64,000 nucleotides of DNA. It comes from Heterocephalus glaber. Taxonomy: Eukaryota; Chordata; Mammalia; Rodentia; Bathyergidae. Below are positions 1 through 13,140 of this stretch, piece after piece. The notes below the pieces were generated by a model. It was given only the letters and a program-made list of their open reading frames with translations, was not told the DNA's origin and searched no databases. Where the stretch lies: assembly GCF_000247695.1 (NCBI RefSeq), contig NW_004624743.1, positions 3,780,404-3,844,403 of the forward strand. The letters are read 5' to 3'. Position 1 is the stretch's first letter, and each line of letters opens with the position of its first letter. A program made the position numbers and the translations under genes.

Positions 1-165
1 GCACCTGCAATCCCAGCTATTCAGGGTGGCTGAGCCAAGAAGACTACATGTTCAGGGCCACCCTGAGGAGCATACCGAAACCTTGTCTCAAAACAGATAA
101 ACCAGTTGGAGATCTAGTTCAGCAGTCACCAGGTTCAATCCCCACTACTACCCCCACCCCCAGCC
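1..165 (+). mobile_element. B1-dID-like composite SINE, 5' end cut by the window
   Basis: The left half reads like a 7SL/B1 monomer ('cctgcaatcccagctatt', then 'accttgtctcaaaa'). It is followed by an ID-like half ('ggagatctagttcag', then 'ggttcaatccccac'). This B1 plus ID arrangement is known from non-murid rodents. The copy is diverged and therefore old. Confidence 0.6.
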
Positions 166-3100
166 CCCGAAAAAAGGAAAGGAATGGAAAGACAAGAAAA
201 GGTTTGCCATGCTGATAAGGACCTGGGAGATCATGCCAATACCCTCGATGGTGTCACTCAGAAACTAGGACAAAGTTATGCAGAAGTGTCAGAAATGCTG
301 AGGCAAATGGTAGAAAAACACAGGGTCCAGTCATTGACACAGGCATCTTCTATGAATGTAAAGTGGACCCTTGACTTACAAACTCAATTTGTTAGCGACG
401 GCTGGTTGTAACTCAAGTTGATCAATTGGCTTCAAAGCCTCTCCCCTGTACACAGGCAGATCTCAGTGTCCTTAGACAATGGCCCAGGATTTCTCAGTGA
501 ACCCCACACAGGAAAGCATGTTGTCAGGTTCCTTCCAGAACTCTTCAAGGGTTAAATCTGTATCTGAGACCATCTGGAAGCACAAGTAGCCAGCATTTGG
601 GTCATAACTCAAGATTTTGTTCACAAGTTAAAACTAAAATTCTGGTCATAAACCAGGTTGTTTGTATGTCAGGCCAGTTGTAACCTGAGGGTTCACTGTA
701 TAAGGGACTTATACGTGGAACTTCTAGAGGAAACCCCAGGTATGAGAGATATAGCTACAGTGATTCTTACCATGTCACCATTTAGCTTGTTTCAGCTTAT
801 GGGGCTCACAAATGATTCTGGTTAAGTAATAGCACGGTGCTAGAAGGGTAAAAAAATAAGAGAACACCTAGTGTTTCCAAACTACTTTCTTCACTGGATT
901 AAATCAACAGAGCTCTTTGCCCAGTCATATCAAGTTAGCAAGACCCCTCTTCAGTAACTACTTGCCAGAGAGCTCTGTTTTCCTTTCATGAAAAAAGGTA
1001 CAGCTTCATTGCTTTGTGTCAAGGCTACCTCAAATAGTCTGAGTCTATGTCATATTTTAGACGCCAGAGATACTGATCACCTCAATTAAACACAGGTCAT
1101 CTATTTAAGTCATTGTTAATATTCATGATGAGTGAAGTGTAAAGAACAGCCCAGACTCCTTGGTTAGAAAAGTGCACAGCAGAGGCCAAAAAATAATCAC
1201 ACAAAACTTCAGTAGCCTGTTGCTGCAATGCAGTTTCAGGGTAGTCCGGTGGCCTGGGAAACAAGAGGGTAGTCTTTCCAGAGTGGAACATGAATTCTTA
1301 GACTCCTTGATGGAAAGGAAGTGACCAGCATAAGGCAGCCACATATCCAGTGTTTGGGTGCTTCACTCCAATTCACTTAGTGAGAAATCCCAAAACTTGC
1401 AAACTTCATGAATCCAGGACAAGGACTAACACAGGACTAACAGACAGGAAGTATCTGTGTGACGTGAGATGTTCTTCGTGAACCTGGATGATTCTGATTC
1501 AGAATAGCCCAGGGTTGGATTAAACCATTATCCAATGGAAGGGCTAGATAGGAAGTTGGGCTAGGGCAGGCCTTGGACATGTGAAGATGTTGTAAATGCT
1601 GATGCCCAGCCACCCAGCACAAGCCCTGACTCTGTAAACGTTTGTGACCAGTTTACCTACTTGTGTCTGCTTTGTAGATCATTAAGCCAGAAGTGGAAAG
1701 AAGTGGACGGCGATAGCACTATGGCATCACTCAAGAGCAGTCCTTAAGCAGGGCAGGAAGGTGAAATTCACCCAGTGGGTACAAAGCCAACCATGTATCT
1801 ATCTGCCATTCCTTCTGCCTGAAAGGTGGTATAACCAGACACTTACGTATACATTGTTTTATGGACAGCAGCTATAAAAATCTCTAAAGGGTCACGGGAA
1901 AAAGATTATGTTGAAAAACATATGTGCGTAGACCTCTTAGAAATGGTTCACAGAAAATCTCACCAAAGCAGATTCTCTGAAATGGTTCTTGATAACAAGG
2001 TGGGGACAGCGATCCATTCTATTTAGTTTCTTTAGTTCGTTCCTCTCCTGGTCTAGTGCTGGCACTAAGCATGGAGCTCATGGTGGTACCAATGAATGTC
2101 ATGCAAAGGCCCAAACATCTGGGGCTCCTTCTACCACCCAGCCTGTCTGAGAGCACCAGGAAGGCATATCTGTCGAGGGGGAAGAGGAATACTGGGCTTC
2201 TGATACAGAAATAGAATCAGCAGAACCAGACAGCAACCTAGCTCCATGTTCGAGGGAAAAGTAACGTACCGTCATTAAAGTAGACACTTGGGATGGATTG
2301 AATCTCTGTCCTTTCTGGCTTTATCTTTTCCCCTGCTGTCCTGCTTTTCTGCTCAGTGAAAACCCCTGCTAACCACCGCTGTCTTCACCTCTCAACTCCT
2401 GTCTGCTTTCTTGTCCCTCTCTGGATGAGGGCCAAAGGGGAAGCCACTTCTTCCATCGCATGCAGACTACAGGGAGCAGCTTGGGTGGGAGCCAGAGCTC
2501 TGATTCCCCAGGGCAAAGCAGCAAACCTGGAGGTGTGGGGAAGTTAGTGCCTTGCATGCTGATTTTGACCAATAAGACACAGGAAAACTGAGAAGGTCCA
2601 CATGTTGGCATGATACGGTACACATGATGGGTCAAAAGGAAGGCTGGCTTTGAATGTGACGGATTGGCGTTCAATGTGAATCTTCACCTGGGATTCTTTC
2701 CTGTATAGCAGAAGCTAAGCATGCTTATTTAAAGTACATTTTAAAGACTTTCTTGGCAAGAAAATTTGCCATATAATTTAGATCCCACTGGAAGGGGAAA
2801 ATACGGTGGAAGCCATTTTTCTGATTCTTTGACTGCCTCTGTTGGCAAGGACCACTCGGAGAAACTGGGATTTCTAAAGTGGGGTTAGGGTTTCTCATTA
2901 CTAATTTTCCTAAGTGTTGAGATAATTGCATTTTGGGTCAGTGGTTTTCTGCTTGCTGCATCATAGCTATGGTAGTGTCCTTAGTGTTTTATAGGTAGTA
3001 GGACCTGTATACGTGCATATCTCTTTGAGTCGGAGTAAATTGAATTAGTAAAGAAAAACAAAACCACATTTGTGTTGTATTCTATGAATTCCAACGTGGC

Positions 3101-5890
3101 CATCATTTGCAATCAAAACTGTATCCATAATATCTGAGTCTTATTTATTGATGATTGGTCAATACACTTTTGCTGTTTAACTAAATGTGTGCACTGAGAA
3201 AGAGTGAAAGCAGAGCAGTGTGCTTCCCCAAGGTTCCAGTTCATTGCTTGGGAAAAGGCTTCTCCTCTTCTATCAGGCACCCAGACTCCTCTTCCCTGGA
3301 CAGGACAGGTGAGGGACTGAGTGGAGCCTTGGTGACAATCCGTAGCAGGCAGGGGGTGGTCAGGCCGTGTGCTGGATGCTGGTGGCCAGGGGTGCTTACT
3401 GGGCATCATTTCCATGCCGACCCAGGGTCCAACCCTCCCCTTACACTGATGGGCACCACTGATGCCAGTCTGGTTCTCTCCCACCCCTCCTCCTGTGTAT
3501 GTGACACTCTGCTCCCATCCTATCTCTCTTCTTAGCTATCGCTGCGCTTTTCCGGTTGTGGGAGCAGTAAAACCCCCCTGCAGGCATGCATGAGTCTCTA
3601 GAGCCCCTCTTAACTATGGGGTTGTTGGTATAGTGTTAGCTTAGCTTTATTTTTCAGGGTTAGCTTGGGTGACTTGTTTCTGTGGTTAAGTGGCTGGGAA
3701 AGAGCAAACCCTCTGGCTGTGAGTGAATAAATTCTGTACTTGGGAGGAAAGACACGAACTATTACTTCAAAATATTATTGCACCTCATCATGAACCCATA
3801 TATTGTTTATTGTAAGTGAAGTGGCAGAAAATATCCGAGAGCTGGTGAAATACATAACATCACCTGACTAGACCAATCAGAAATCATTTCAGTCAAGTCT
3901 GGACGCTGGCTTGCTTTTAAAATTTAGGGTCTTTCACAGGTTCCACGGGAGATATTACTCACATTTCTAGTCTACAGCCATTTACTTAGCATGCTAGGGA
4001 TCACCGACAGACTTGGAAATTCATCCTATGACCCCAGTTTATTCCTGTATTTCCCAAGATCTAGTAATTCTAAATCACTCAATAAAACACACACAAGTAT
4101 CAATAACATTTTCTCCTTACACAATTTGGTGTCCACTGAAGGCTCCATGAAAGGGGGAAAGTCAATTATTTTAAGATAAGATGTTAGATTGGGTGGAACT
4201 CCACATATTTACCAGCCATCTGGTTCAGTCTCAAACTCCCCAGGGATCCTGAACATATTTGCAACTGAAAAGAGTTTGAACTTGAATGACTTTTAAATTG
4301 GGACATAAAATGTGGTAACCCAGACTCTGCACAGATACTTAGCAAGGACTCTTGAGTAGATCTCCTTTGAGCCTTATGTTCCATGACATTTTCTTCTCCT
4401 CAGGAAGAACAAAAAGGATGCAAATATTTGCTAATAACTGAATAAAAACTCTTTCCCCCAAATTAAATTATACCTCTAAGATGTGTTTCAAATTAATCCT
4501 GAAAACTCTTCCACCTTGAAGGTAGCCAGAAAAAAAATCCATTGTGAGTATTCTTTCTTGTTCGTCAATTTGTAGAGAAACATGATGAGTGAAGATCGTA
4601 AGAAGAGGAAGCTCGAGATGTAGTACAGACAGTAGGGAAGGGAAGGCATAGTGGAGGAGAGTCACTTTCCATAGGGCAGGCAGGAGCAGAGAGGGGACAG
4701 GAGTGCACCTTTCTAGGTCACAGGCCCAGGGACTCCCTCTTCCAACCAGGCTCCACCTCTAAGCACACGACTTTAGATCTAAATCACAACACCCACCAAC
4801 TTTCAAAATGCTGATGCTTGTGCCCTCTTCCAGAACTCTTTAAATGGAGCCAGTTCGCAAAGAATGTTTCACATTTCAGTAGCTTTCCTCTCTTTTGGTG
4901 ACAACTAAGCGTTGGTGCATTGCTACTCCAGCTTTCTAGTTAATATTTACCTTTCGCATCTAATTGTACAGTTGATTATCATCATTTCCTTTTGAACTTA
5001 GAACTGTTCTTTTCAGTAGAAAGGATACGAGATAGAACTTATTCTTTCTTTCGCTCCAGTAGGAGCCGCCTGGCTCTCTGGATATAATCCGAAGCTAGAG
5101 TAGCACAGGCCCAGCCCTTGCACTCTGGAGCCAATGCCCAGCTCTGAACCCCAGCTCTGTGTCCCCTGGCAGAGCCCTAGACTTAAGGACCCTGGAAGTG
5201 GCTGGGAGTCCTCGGGCTGTGCCTCCTAGGGGAGAGTCTGAGATTTCAGCCTAGTCTGTGTGTTGCTCATGTCTTTCTACTCTCTCAATGAGCTACACTA
5301 GATCCCAGCCATAAGCACAGGGCACTTGGGAGCATCATGTGCACTTTTCCTAATAGTTTACATCCTATATTTTGTAGCATTGCTTAATGAATTTAGCAAG
5401 CATTTAAAAACTTGTGATGATTTAATTTTTATTAAAATACATAATGACAAATATAATATTATAAAAAATTTGACAGTGTCTTTTTCTTGGATATATAAGT
5501 GATTTTCCTTTCCCTTTCGTGCTTTTCTAATATTTGTAATAAAAATATGTATTAATTCTGGATACAAAACCATTATTAATTTTCACACTCTAACTACGGC
5601 ATGGGCTTAGGCCTATGAGGTGAGGGTGGAAGAATATGAACATAACATTAAATAGTCTGTGTTTTTGGAAATTTTTACTTTAGTTCCTTGACCAAAGGAA
5701 TGTGAAAATAAAAATTTAAGTGATTATATATCAAAGTTTCAAGTAGTCAAAATGAAACAGTGAGTGTATTTCAAGAAAATGGCGAGTTATAATGAATTTT
5801 ATATTATCAAATAATCCCATTTAATTATTTGGAATACCAATTTTGTAATGTTAATATTATGACTGCCTTTGAATAAGAAAACTGGGTTCT
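166..5890. other. 3' flank of HAPLN1 without recognised features
   Basis: Ordinary AT-leaning single-copy-looking DNA between the first SINE and the ID element at 5891. Short open frames on both strands lack family resemblance or codon bias. No RNA gene, promoter or recent repeat is supported. Confidence 0.6.
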
Positions 5891-5976
5891 GCTGGGGATT
5901 TAGCTCATGGTTCCGCCACCTGCCTTGAAAGCACAAGGTCCCATGTTCGATCCCTGGTACCAAAAAAAAAAAAAGA
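5891..5976 (+). mobile_element. ID-type SINE
   Basis: A tRNA-Ala-like head 'ggggatttagctca' and box B-like 'gttcgatccctgg' are followed by an A-rich tail. A target-site duplication flanks it: 'aagaaaactg' at 5875-5884 and 5977-5986, extending with one mismatch. Confidence 0.9.
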
Positions 5977-6234
5977 AAGAAAACTGAGTACTCTGTTTCG
6001 ACTTTTGGGTTTCCATGAGGTTCATTTTGGCTCATTGATTGAGAAACCAACTCCATGAACCTTCTCCCTGACTTAAATTTTCACTTGCAACTGCAATCAG
6101 GCTGCACACGTGTGAGGGAGCCATGTAACCTCAGTGGGCCTTCGTTTCTTCATTTTAAAAAGCAGAGGTATATGCCACAGTGCGTGGAGTATTTTACACC
6201 CACAGTTATTGTGGATTAACGATATTGTACACAT

Positions 6235-6475
6235 AAAATGCTTAGCACATTGTGGACTATTGTGCTAGCCATCACCAAAATGTATTAACTCATTCACATT
6301 TGATAACTCTATGAGGCAGCACTAATGAGATCATTAATACGAATATTTCTGCTTTTAGATGGAGAAACCAGGGCCAAAAAAAAGAGAAATGATTTGCCCA
6401 GAAACAGTAAGTGGCAGAGCTAGAATTGCATTGTGGTCTCTGCACTGGACTCCACACTGAAATTGTCCAGCTCCT
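6235..6475 (+). mobile_element. MIR remnant
   Basis: Matches the remembered MIR core order: 'gcttagcaca', a 'taactcattcacatttgataactctatgagg' type segment, 'gatggagaaacc', and 'agtggcagagctagaatt'. It is heavily diverged, as expected of MIR. Confidence 0.7.
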
Positions 6476-6970
6476 TCTGCATTAAGGGCTAAGTTACAAG
6501 GAATGCATGTTTTTAATGTGCATGGTGCCATAAAATAAATATGTTTTGATAAAGTCACAATGTTTATCTTTTTTAACATGCGCAACTTAAAAATAAGCAG
6601 TTGTTTCTGGTTCTTGGGACACTGATCTAATCAAACCATAAATCTTTACTGAAGACAAGGGCAGAATTCTTTCTCCCCTAAAATCTTTCACTTATGATTT
6701 TTTCTTTTCTCTTGCCAATATCATCTTGACTCTTTTTGTTTGTTGGAGGAGGTCCTCTGTTATATTGTGAAGCTCGCAGTGGACACAGATCTGTCCTAAG
6801 ATGTTATTGAGATATCAAGGGCATTTGCTGTAATGTCTTTGAATGTTTATACTCAAGGTGTTTTACACCATTATTGTTGGATCCTACATATTTTAGGACT
6901 TTAAATGAAAAATTTGATGCCAGAATAATATATAAATGGTTTAAATCATTTTTAAAAAATTGAGAGACAA

Positions 6971-7064
6971 GGGCCGGGGATTTAGCTCAGTGGTTCCACC
7001 GCCTGCCTCCCAAGAGCAAGGTCCTGAGTTTGATCCCCAGTACCAAAAAAAAATAAATAAATAC
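6971..7064 (+). mobile_element. ID-type SINE
   Basis: Full-length head 'ggccggggatttagctcag', box B 'gagtttgatccccag', and tail (A)n(TAAA)n. A 12-bp target-site duplication with one mismatch lies at 6959-6970 and 7065-7076. Confidence 0.92.
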
Positions 7065-7841
7065 ATTGAGGGACAATAGTAGGACAGCTTATTAGACACA
7101 TATTTTCTAAAATAAGGGGAACCATCATATCATGAGAGGAGAGAAAATAGGTAAAAGGATTTGTTTGTGTTTAATAACCTCCAAAGTGCAATCAAATGCA
7201 AACAAATTGCTCGACTTTTAAAAATAATTTGACATTGGGAGTTATAAACATCAGCCTGCTCATCTATGAACAGAAAGGCAGTTGCTCCCCTCCTGAGTCC
7301 TTAAGACCAGTAACTCTCACGCTGGCTGCCCACTGGAGGTGCAGGACTGCCAGTCTCTGCAGGGTGAGGTGTTCATCAAATCCTTGTGTCCAGTTGCTTC
7401 CCTGACTGGGTGTTTTTCTAAAGCTTCCTGGATGATTCTGATAAACTGAGTATAACTCCTCTAACACAGTACTGCATTTTTATGGACACTGAACTGGAAG
7501 ATTGGCTTTTTAAAGATATTCTATTAGAGAATTTACTTCTCAGCTGCTTGAAATTTGGCTGTCATCACAGGAGCAAGCGTCTTCCAGTGCAGTCATGACG
7601 TTTGGCTTGGCAGAATTTGTGCACAGTAAGAATGACAAAGGACCCAATTTATCTTTCTCTGTCTCTGGGCTCACAGGAATGGTTATGCGCAAATATGTTT
7701 ATTTATCAGAACAATAAATGTGTGGTTGTGTGGCTCTGCTTTTAGTCACATGCATGATTCTCAGAATCTGCAAGGTTTTTCAGTCTCTAAAACCTTGAAC
7801 TCACTTGCTTTTCATCTTTCTTTCCTCTTTGCATGAATGTG

Positions 7842-7924
7842 ATTTTTTTTTTGCACCAGGGATTGAACTTGGGACCTTGCACTTGCAAGGCAGGCGGTGG
7901 CACCACTGAGCTAAATCCCCGGCC
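7842..7924 (-). mobile_element. ID-type SINE, reverse orientation
   Basis: The T-rich tail at the low-coordinate end is followed by reverse-complement ID sequence ending 'gctaaatccccggcc'. A duplication 'catgaat(g/a)tgattttt' flanks it at 7832 and 7925-7940; the left copy merges into the tail. Confidence 0.92.
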
Positions 7925-9004
7925 CATGAATATGATTTTTGGCAAGAAGAATTTCCATTGATGAAATTCAAAGGGAGGAGCATTGTTTAAAAAAAATACA
8001 AAAATAGGAAAAGAAACTACAGGTATTTCAAGCAGAACGAGGATCTGGGGAGCAGGTGCTTTCCTAGAAAGAAGAGTATTGGGCAACAATATTAGTAGAA
8101 CTCTATTATCACGCGAGAACCTCACATTTGCTGTTCGAACCCATAGTTTCATTGCTAGGTAATGGAGAATCTGAGCTTTCTCTCTATCTTGGGGGATTTT
8201 TTTCTTGAATAAACAGACCTGGGCGGCAGCCAGACACCCACAGAATAAAAAGGCCAAATTTGAACAGCCCAGGCTTGAGATGCTGGCCAGTCCAGTGAGC
8301 CGAAGACAGACACCAAACCCTGAGTGGGAACTTGCTTGATTTCACAAGACCTGGAATTCTGGATCCAAGAATACCTGGACGGCCCGAGGTATTTTAGATG
8401 AATGGCCACCTTTACTGGCCTGAAAGAAAACCAAAGAAAATGAACAAATTTTGCTTGCTTCTTAGTGGAAAAAAATGTGAGCAATGAATTTTCTCCCTGA
8501 GCATCCAGCGTGGTAGGCTCCTGTGTATATCATCTACAGAACAGCAAAGACTGCAGAGCTTTGGAGTAACCCTGACACAGGGCCTGAGGAACTGAGGTAG
8601 GAAAGGAAACAGCTCGTCAGTTTCTTTTTAGTTAATTGTCCCCTTCAAGCTCCCCAATAACCCTTTTCTTTTATTATTTTCTTTACATATCTGACCACCG
8701 AGCACAGGCTCAGTTCTGCTCAAGAATAGTCTAGTGCTATGCTTTGTCACTTGGCAGGGAAACTAAGGGGCTCACATCGGAGCAGTTTAACTTGTTTTCA
8801 TTGAATCACCATCATGAAACTCCATGAGACCCTCCAGTATTACTGCCAAGCTCATTCTGGATAGGACCCACTGGAATATGACCTAAAAATAGCTGCTGAA
8901 GTGAACACAATGTCCTCTGCCTTTGGAAGAACTTAAACACTACAAGATGATTTTAGTTTATATGGCTCTTGGAACTTTTTTCTTCTCCAAGGCTGTTGAA
9001 TATA

Positions 9005-12000
9005 TTCCAAAAAGAAGTACACTTTATTGTTTAAATGTCAATGACTCAAACTCAGGTGTGCTTTCATTCAAGTATTGCACCAACAGTAGACCCTTGCACC
9101 GTAGAATCCATTTCTATGTATGTACCAGGAAAATGCACAGCTACTTTTAATGTTGAAAATTCAAGGTAGGGATAGAATCACTAGAAAATATGCTTCTTGT
9201 TATAGTGGAATGTAAAGTGGTGGAGAAAAGGCTTTAACTATGGAAATAAAAACTTTTAATTCAATACTCATAATTGATGTAAAGTATCTCAACTATATTA
9301 ATTTAATCAGTACACCACAGATTTCTGGGACTGCTCACTTGGTGAGCAAAATAGTGATTTGAATTGTATAAAAAAGAAAAAAGCCAATTGATTATAATAC
9401 CATAGTTATACTCCTTTTTTTTAACTTTGCAAAAATATGAGGACATGGAAATAGCTAATGCATTTACATTTTCAACTCAAATATAACAGAACAGGGATAA
9501 ATTCAATGTGTTTTCTTGAAATAATCCTATGACAGAGTTTGACACAAAGAGAAATAGCTGATTCTACAACTCAGAAAAATCAGAAGATACTGCAGTGACA
9601 TAAAATTGACTTTTAATGGTTACCATTTCATTGTTATCTTACAGAAAATGAAAACGTATTTTGTAATACAGATTGGCTCTTTTCAAATTTGTACTTAGTA
9701 GGTATTAATTGCCTTTAAATGTAGACTTGTTTTAATCAGGTAGCTTAATGACCTCTGATTTATTTCTTCGGTTGTACACCAGTATTGCTCTGGGAGTAGT
9801 AAACTGTGACAAAGTTAACTTCTCAACAAAACAATGTCAGCTGTCCATTGACCTTTCTTGGTTGTTCTAAAACAGATGACTGATTCCCTGTTAGTCCTTT
9901 CTTCCTTAGTGGCCCGATACTCCAGGACACCACCATGCTCCCAGAGTGTGGAAATCAAAAAACCCAGTCTGGCTGCCAGCAACCAAATTGGAATCTCCTC
10001 TGAGTCTAGTTCTAGTTGCCAAAATAATAAGCGACTATATTATTGCATAAAATAACACTTTTAACAGGTACCGGCCCCCTTTCTATGAAAGAAAGTTTAA
10101 ATTTACAAATACCATATTTGGCTAAAAATTACTGTGATAAAATATGACAGCAGACACTAAAAGATGGCTTCCAGTGTTAATGTGACAATTTATTTTCATT
10201 CCTGGCCTGTTTTATATGCATTGCTTGTTTTTGTTTGGATTTTGAAATGTAGCTGTCTCAGTGAAATTCTTAGATACGCTCCTTTCTTTATATTGGTCAC
10301 AAGACTTCATTATAGACAAAATGCTAAAAACAAGATTTTGTAACCCTGTCTTCCATTGCATTCCTCTGATATTCTTGGAATCAAAGTGTAAAAGCCAATT
10401 TCTGAATTAGCTGCTGTTATATCAACTTTCTATTATGAACTGGGCCAGGATAACTTTTCTTTTTCAGACATTCTCAGTGAGATATTTTGGGCAATGAAGT
10501 AGGCAAATGGACATTTGTTGGGAAAACATCACAATGACAACAGTAAAATGACTCCTTCTTCAATTAGGAGTCCAAAGAGTATGAGGAATTTTATCCTGTA
10601 GGTGAAATCAGAAGATAAAAATTATGCTCAGCAATATTTATTCTGTTTAGATATTTTCTTTAAGAATGGAAAAATGGTGTGCAATTGGTATAGATTTTCA
10701 TCAGCTAACAGTCACTCTAGAGATTGTGATCAGCACCAAATCCTGTACTAATAAGTATTCAAAAGTTAAGAAATCATACTACACTTAATATTATAAAGTC
10801 AGAGTTCCATGACAATAACTCAAAGTTATATACTTGCTTCAATAGAAAAATTTTCTCATTTTCATATCTAATAAAATTCTTATAATATAGGCAATAATTG
10901 TTCAAGTATGGGCTTCCCCCAATGAGCTAACCCCCTCTTTAATTTGACGTGCTGGGGTTGCTATTTTGGAGACAGTCCCCTCTTTAAATAATACATTTCT
11001 CTTATCCTAGACCACTCAGGTATCTTTAATTTAGAAGTGTGGGCTCTATTTAAACCAGCAGTATTTGAATTAAGCCTCATAATCTCTTTGGATCTATAGT
11101 TTCATATAATTTGCATACCTGGTCTAACATAAAAATGTGCATGCATACATTATCATCTTTTAATATTAAAGCATCTGAACATTTCCAGATATGCTTTTGA
11201 TCCATGAGTCTACTTTTATTTACAATATTTCATCTAGCTAATATATGAATATAGTTATGGTTTTATGAACTCCCAATTGCTCTATACTTTCCACATATAA
11301 CTCTACATTTATAAATTTATTAAGATTACTACAGAGCTTTAAATGCAACCACAATCAATTCAAGAAACAGATTTATTTACTTATGTTCATGGGAGAAAAA
11401 TCTTCATAAAAACATTCATGAAAGCCTATCAGCTATGTCATCCTTAGGTTATTATAATAAATCCCATTTATTAGAAATCGTTGCGAAACAATGGGAAACC
11501 ATGAAATGTAATTTGAGTACAAATATTGGTCCCTGTGGGGTCTCAACAGTCATAAAAATATAGGAAAACAGAGCTTTATTTAAGATTGGAGCTGTTAAAG
11601 GAGGAGTTGTTTTCCTGAAGCTGGATTTAGATTTCATTTAAAGCCCTGAAGATTTTAGTGTAATCTCTTTGATGATAGCTTCAGCATTTCATTTACGCCT
11701 GATGATGCCCAGCATGGTCGGTGACACTGACTACGTTTGCCAGTTCTGGGAAGGTTTAGGACCACATCGTGACTTTGTCCCCAAACACAGGCACCATTTG
11801 GGCTTCCTAATGTATGTAAAAATAGGACTAAGACTGTCGAAGGTTGGGTCTTTATTCATTGGTTAGGCGAGTATATGGTTATTCATTCTATTATTTAATT
11901 TTTCCATGTCATGTAAATAAAAAAGACATATTAAATAGTTTAAAGTTATTTTTATAGGACAATAACACTTCATAGGCTAACATAAAATCAAGCTGGTAAA

Positions 12001-12763
12001 TTTTACAATTTTTCTGTCCAGCAGTTTATCTGTATAACTGCCCTGAGTGGATGCTAAATGTGGCCTAGCAAAGGGCTCTTCGAATTTAAATATAACACAG
12101 GAATGCTACTCAAAGATAAAAGAGTTCTTCTCAGAGACGTGTCATTTTAATCAGAAGAACGTAGGAGGGTCTGGTGGGTTAAGTGTTACCGGCTTATTTA
12201 AACCTCATCGAAATGGGATTATTAAGGAGGACTTCCTGTGCTTGTTACTATGTATTTGAGCCCGCCTGGATTGACTGTTGTTGTTTGGACAGAAAGGGAG
12301 GCCTGGAGGCCTAGAAGACCGTGTGCTGGAGACCGGAAGGAAGTGCAGCCCCTCAGAACCTCTTTGCAAAAAGAAGCCCGCGTGGCGAATGGGTCGCTCT
12401 ATATTTGTTCACCAGAGTGCGTCTCAGAATTGTACGAACGTGTGAAATCCGTGCTTGCGGAAGCTGCTGCTCTGAGCAGCCCCTGCCCTCCCGGGGTGTC
12501 GGCCGAGCGTGAGGACTGGAGAGAGGAACTGAGGTGCGGACCGCCTGGCTCTGAAGCCTCGCGCCGCAGAGCTTCCCTTACAACTGCGTTCATTTGTGGT
12601 GGGTCCTGAAGGCTAGCTCTACAAAGAACAAGCTAATGGATCGCTCTTTAGGAAAGGACTTTACAGTAAAAAAGGGTTGTCACAGTTTGGGTAACTTCCA
12701 CGAGTTCGTGTGGAGAAAGACAGAACACAACGCCTGGCACACGATCGGTGAGGCGGCCGGGCC
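9005..12763 (-). other. HAPLN1: Probable HAPLN1 3' UTR (distal end uncertain)
   Basis: DNA just downstream of the stop codon contains no recent SINE and no open frame of interest. The first several hundred bases are CpG-rich, the rest AT-rich. HAPLN1 transcripts in other mammals have long 3' UTRs, which would fit. Minus-strand AATAAA hexamers (seen as TTTATT) occur at about 9023, 11373, 11466, 11575 and 11852. The one at 9023-9028, followed by a short T-rich stretch in transcript sense, is the candidate for the longest form. The true poly(A) site cannot be fixed from sequence alone. Confidence 0.4.
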
Positions 12764-13140
12764 TCAGTCGTAGGCCCGGAAGCAGTAGACGCCGAACAGC
12801 TGGTGCTTCTTGTCCGGGAAGCCCACGAAGCGCACGGCCGCCTCGCTGGGGCTGCAGCGCCGCCGCGGCCGGGAGATGGGGTAGCGCACGCTGCCGTCCG
12901 CCAGCCAGCCCGCGTCGCAGCGGTCGTAGCCCAGCAGCTTCCAGGCGGCGAAGATCTGGCCCACTTTGGCGATCTGAGCGCCGTCGTTGGCACAGGCCTG
13001 CGCCGCCTCGTGGTAGGTGAGCTTGGTGGGGTGGATCAGGTAGTAGAACCGGCCTGCAGCGGGAGAGAAGCACAGGCCGTCCGGACACAGCCGCGGAGGG
13101 GCGCCGGGCCGAAGGGCCCGGGGCGCTCTCCATCCACGTT
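12300..13140. other. GC- and CpG-rich segment over the HAPLN1 terminal exon
   Basis: CpG dinucleotides are dense from the 3' UTR (about 12300-12560) through exon 5 and into the start of intron 4, in contrast to the AT-rich DNA on both sides. It could be a CpG island at a gene 3' end or a trace of GC-biased gene conversion. I see no TATA or initiator-type evidence for a promoter. Confidence 0.6.
12764..13053 (-). CDS. HAPLN1: HAPLN1 exon 5, coding part: Link domain 2, residues 259-354 and stop
   Basis: The acceptor 'ctgcag' is at 13059-13054. The frame starts by completing Gly259, then R-F-Y-Y, and ends A-Y-D before TGA at 12766-12764. It holds the second Link module with C279, C304, C325 and C349 and the signatures CDAGWLADGSVRYPI and VGFPDKK. 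The exon is extremely GC- and CpG-rich for this gene. Several residues differ from the human protein as I remember it (H273, A276, A280, S328, Q343, F345, terminal D354), yet all cysteines and the Link core are intact, so it should fold. The 3' UTR follows directly towards lower coordinates. Confidence 0.96.

Noticed and set aside
3113..3535. Opposed open frames of 116 and 123 codons
   Set aside because: They overlap each other on opposite strands, with no homology, no splice sites and no codon preference.
12238..12609. 123-codon plus-strand open frame next to the HAPLN1 stop
   Set aside because: It lies antisense to the probable 3' UTR in CpG-rich DNA, where stop codons are rare. No family resemblance or start context supports a gene.
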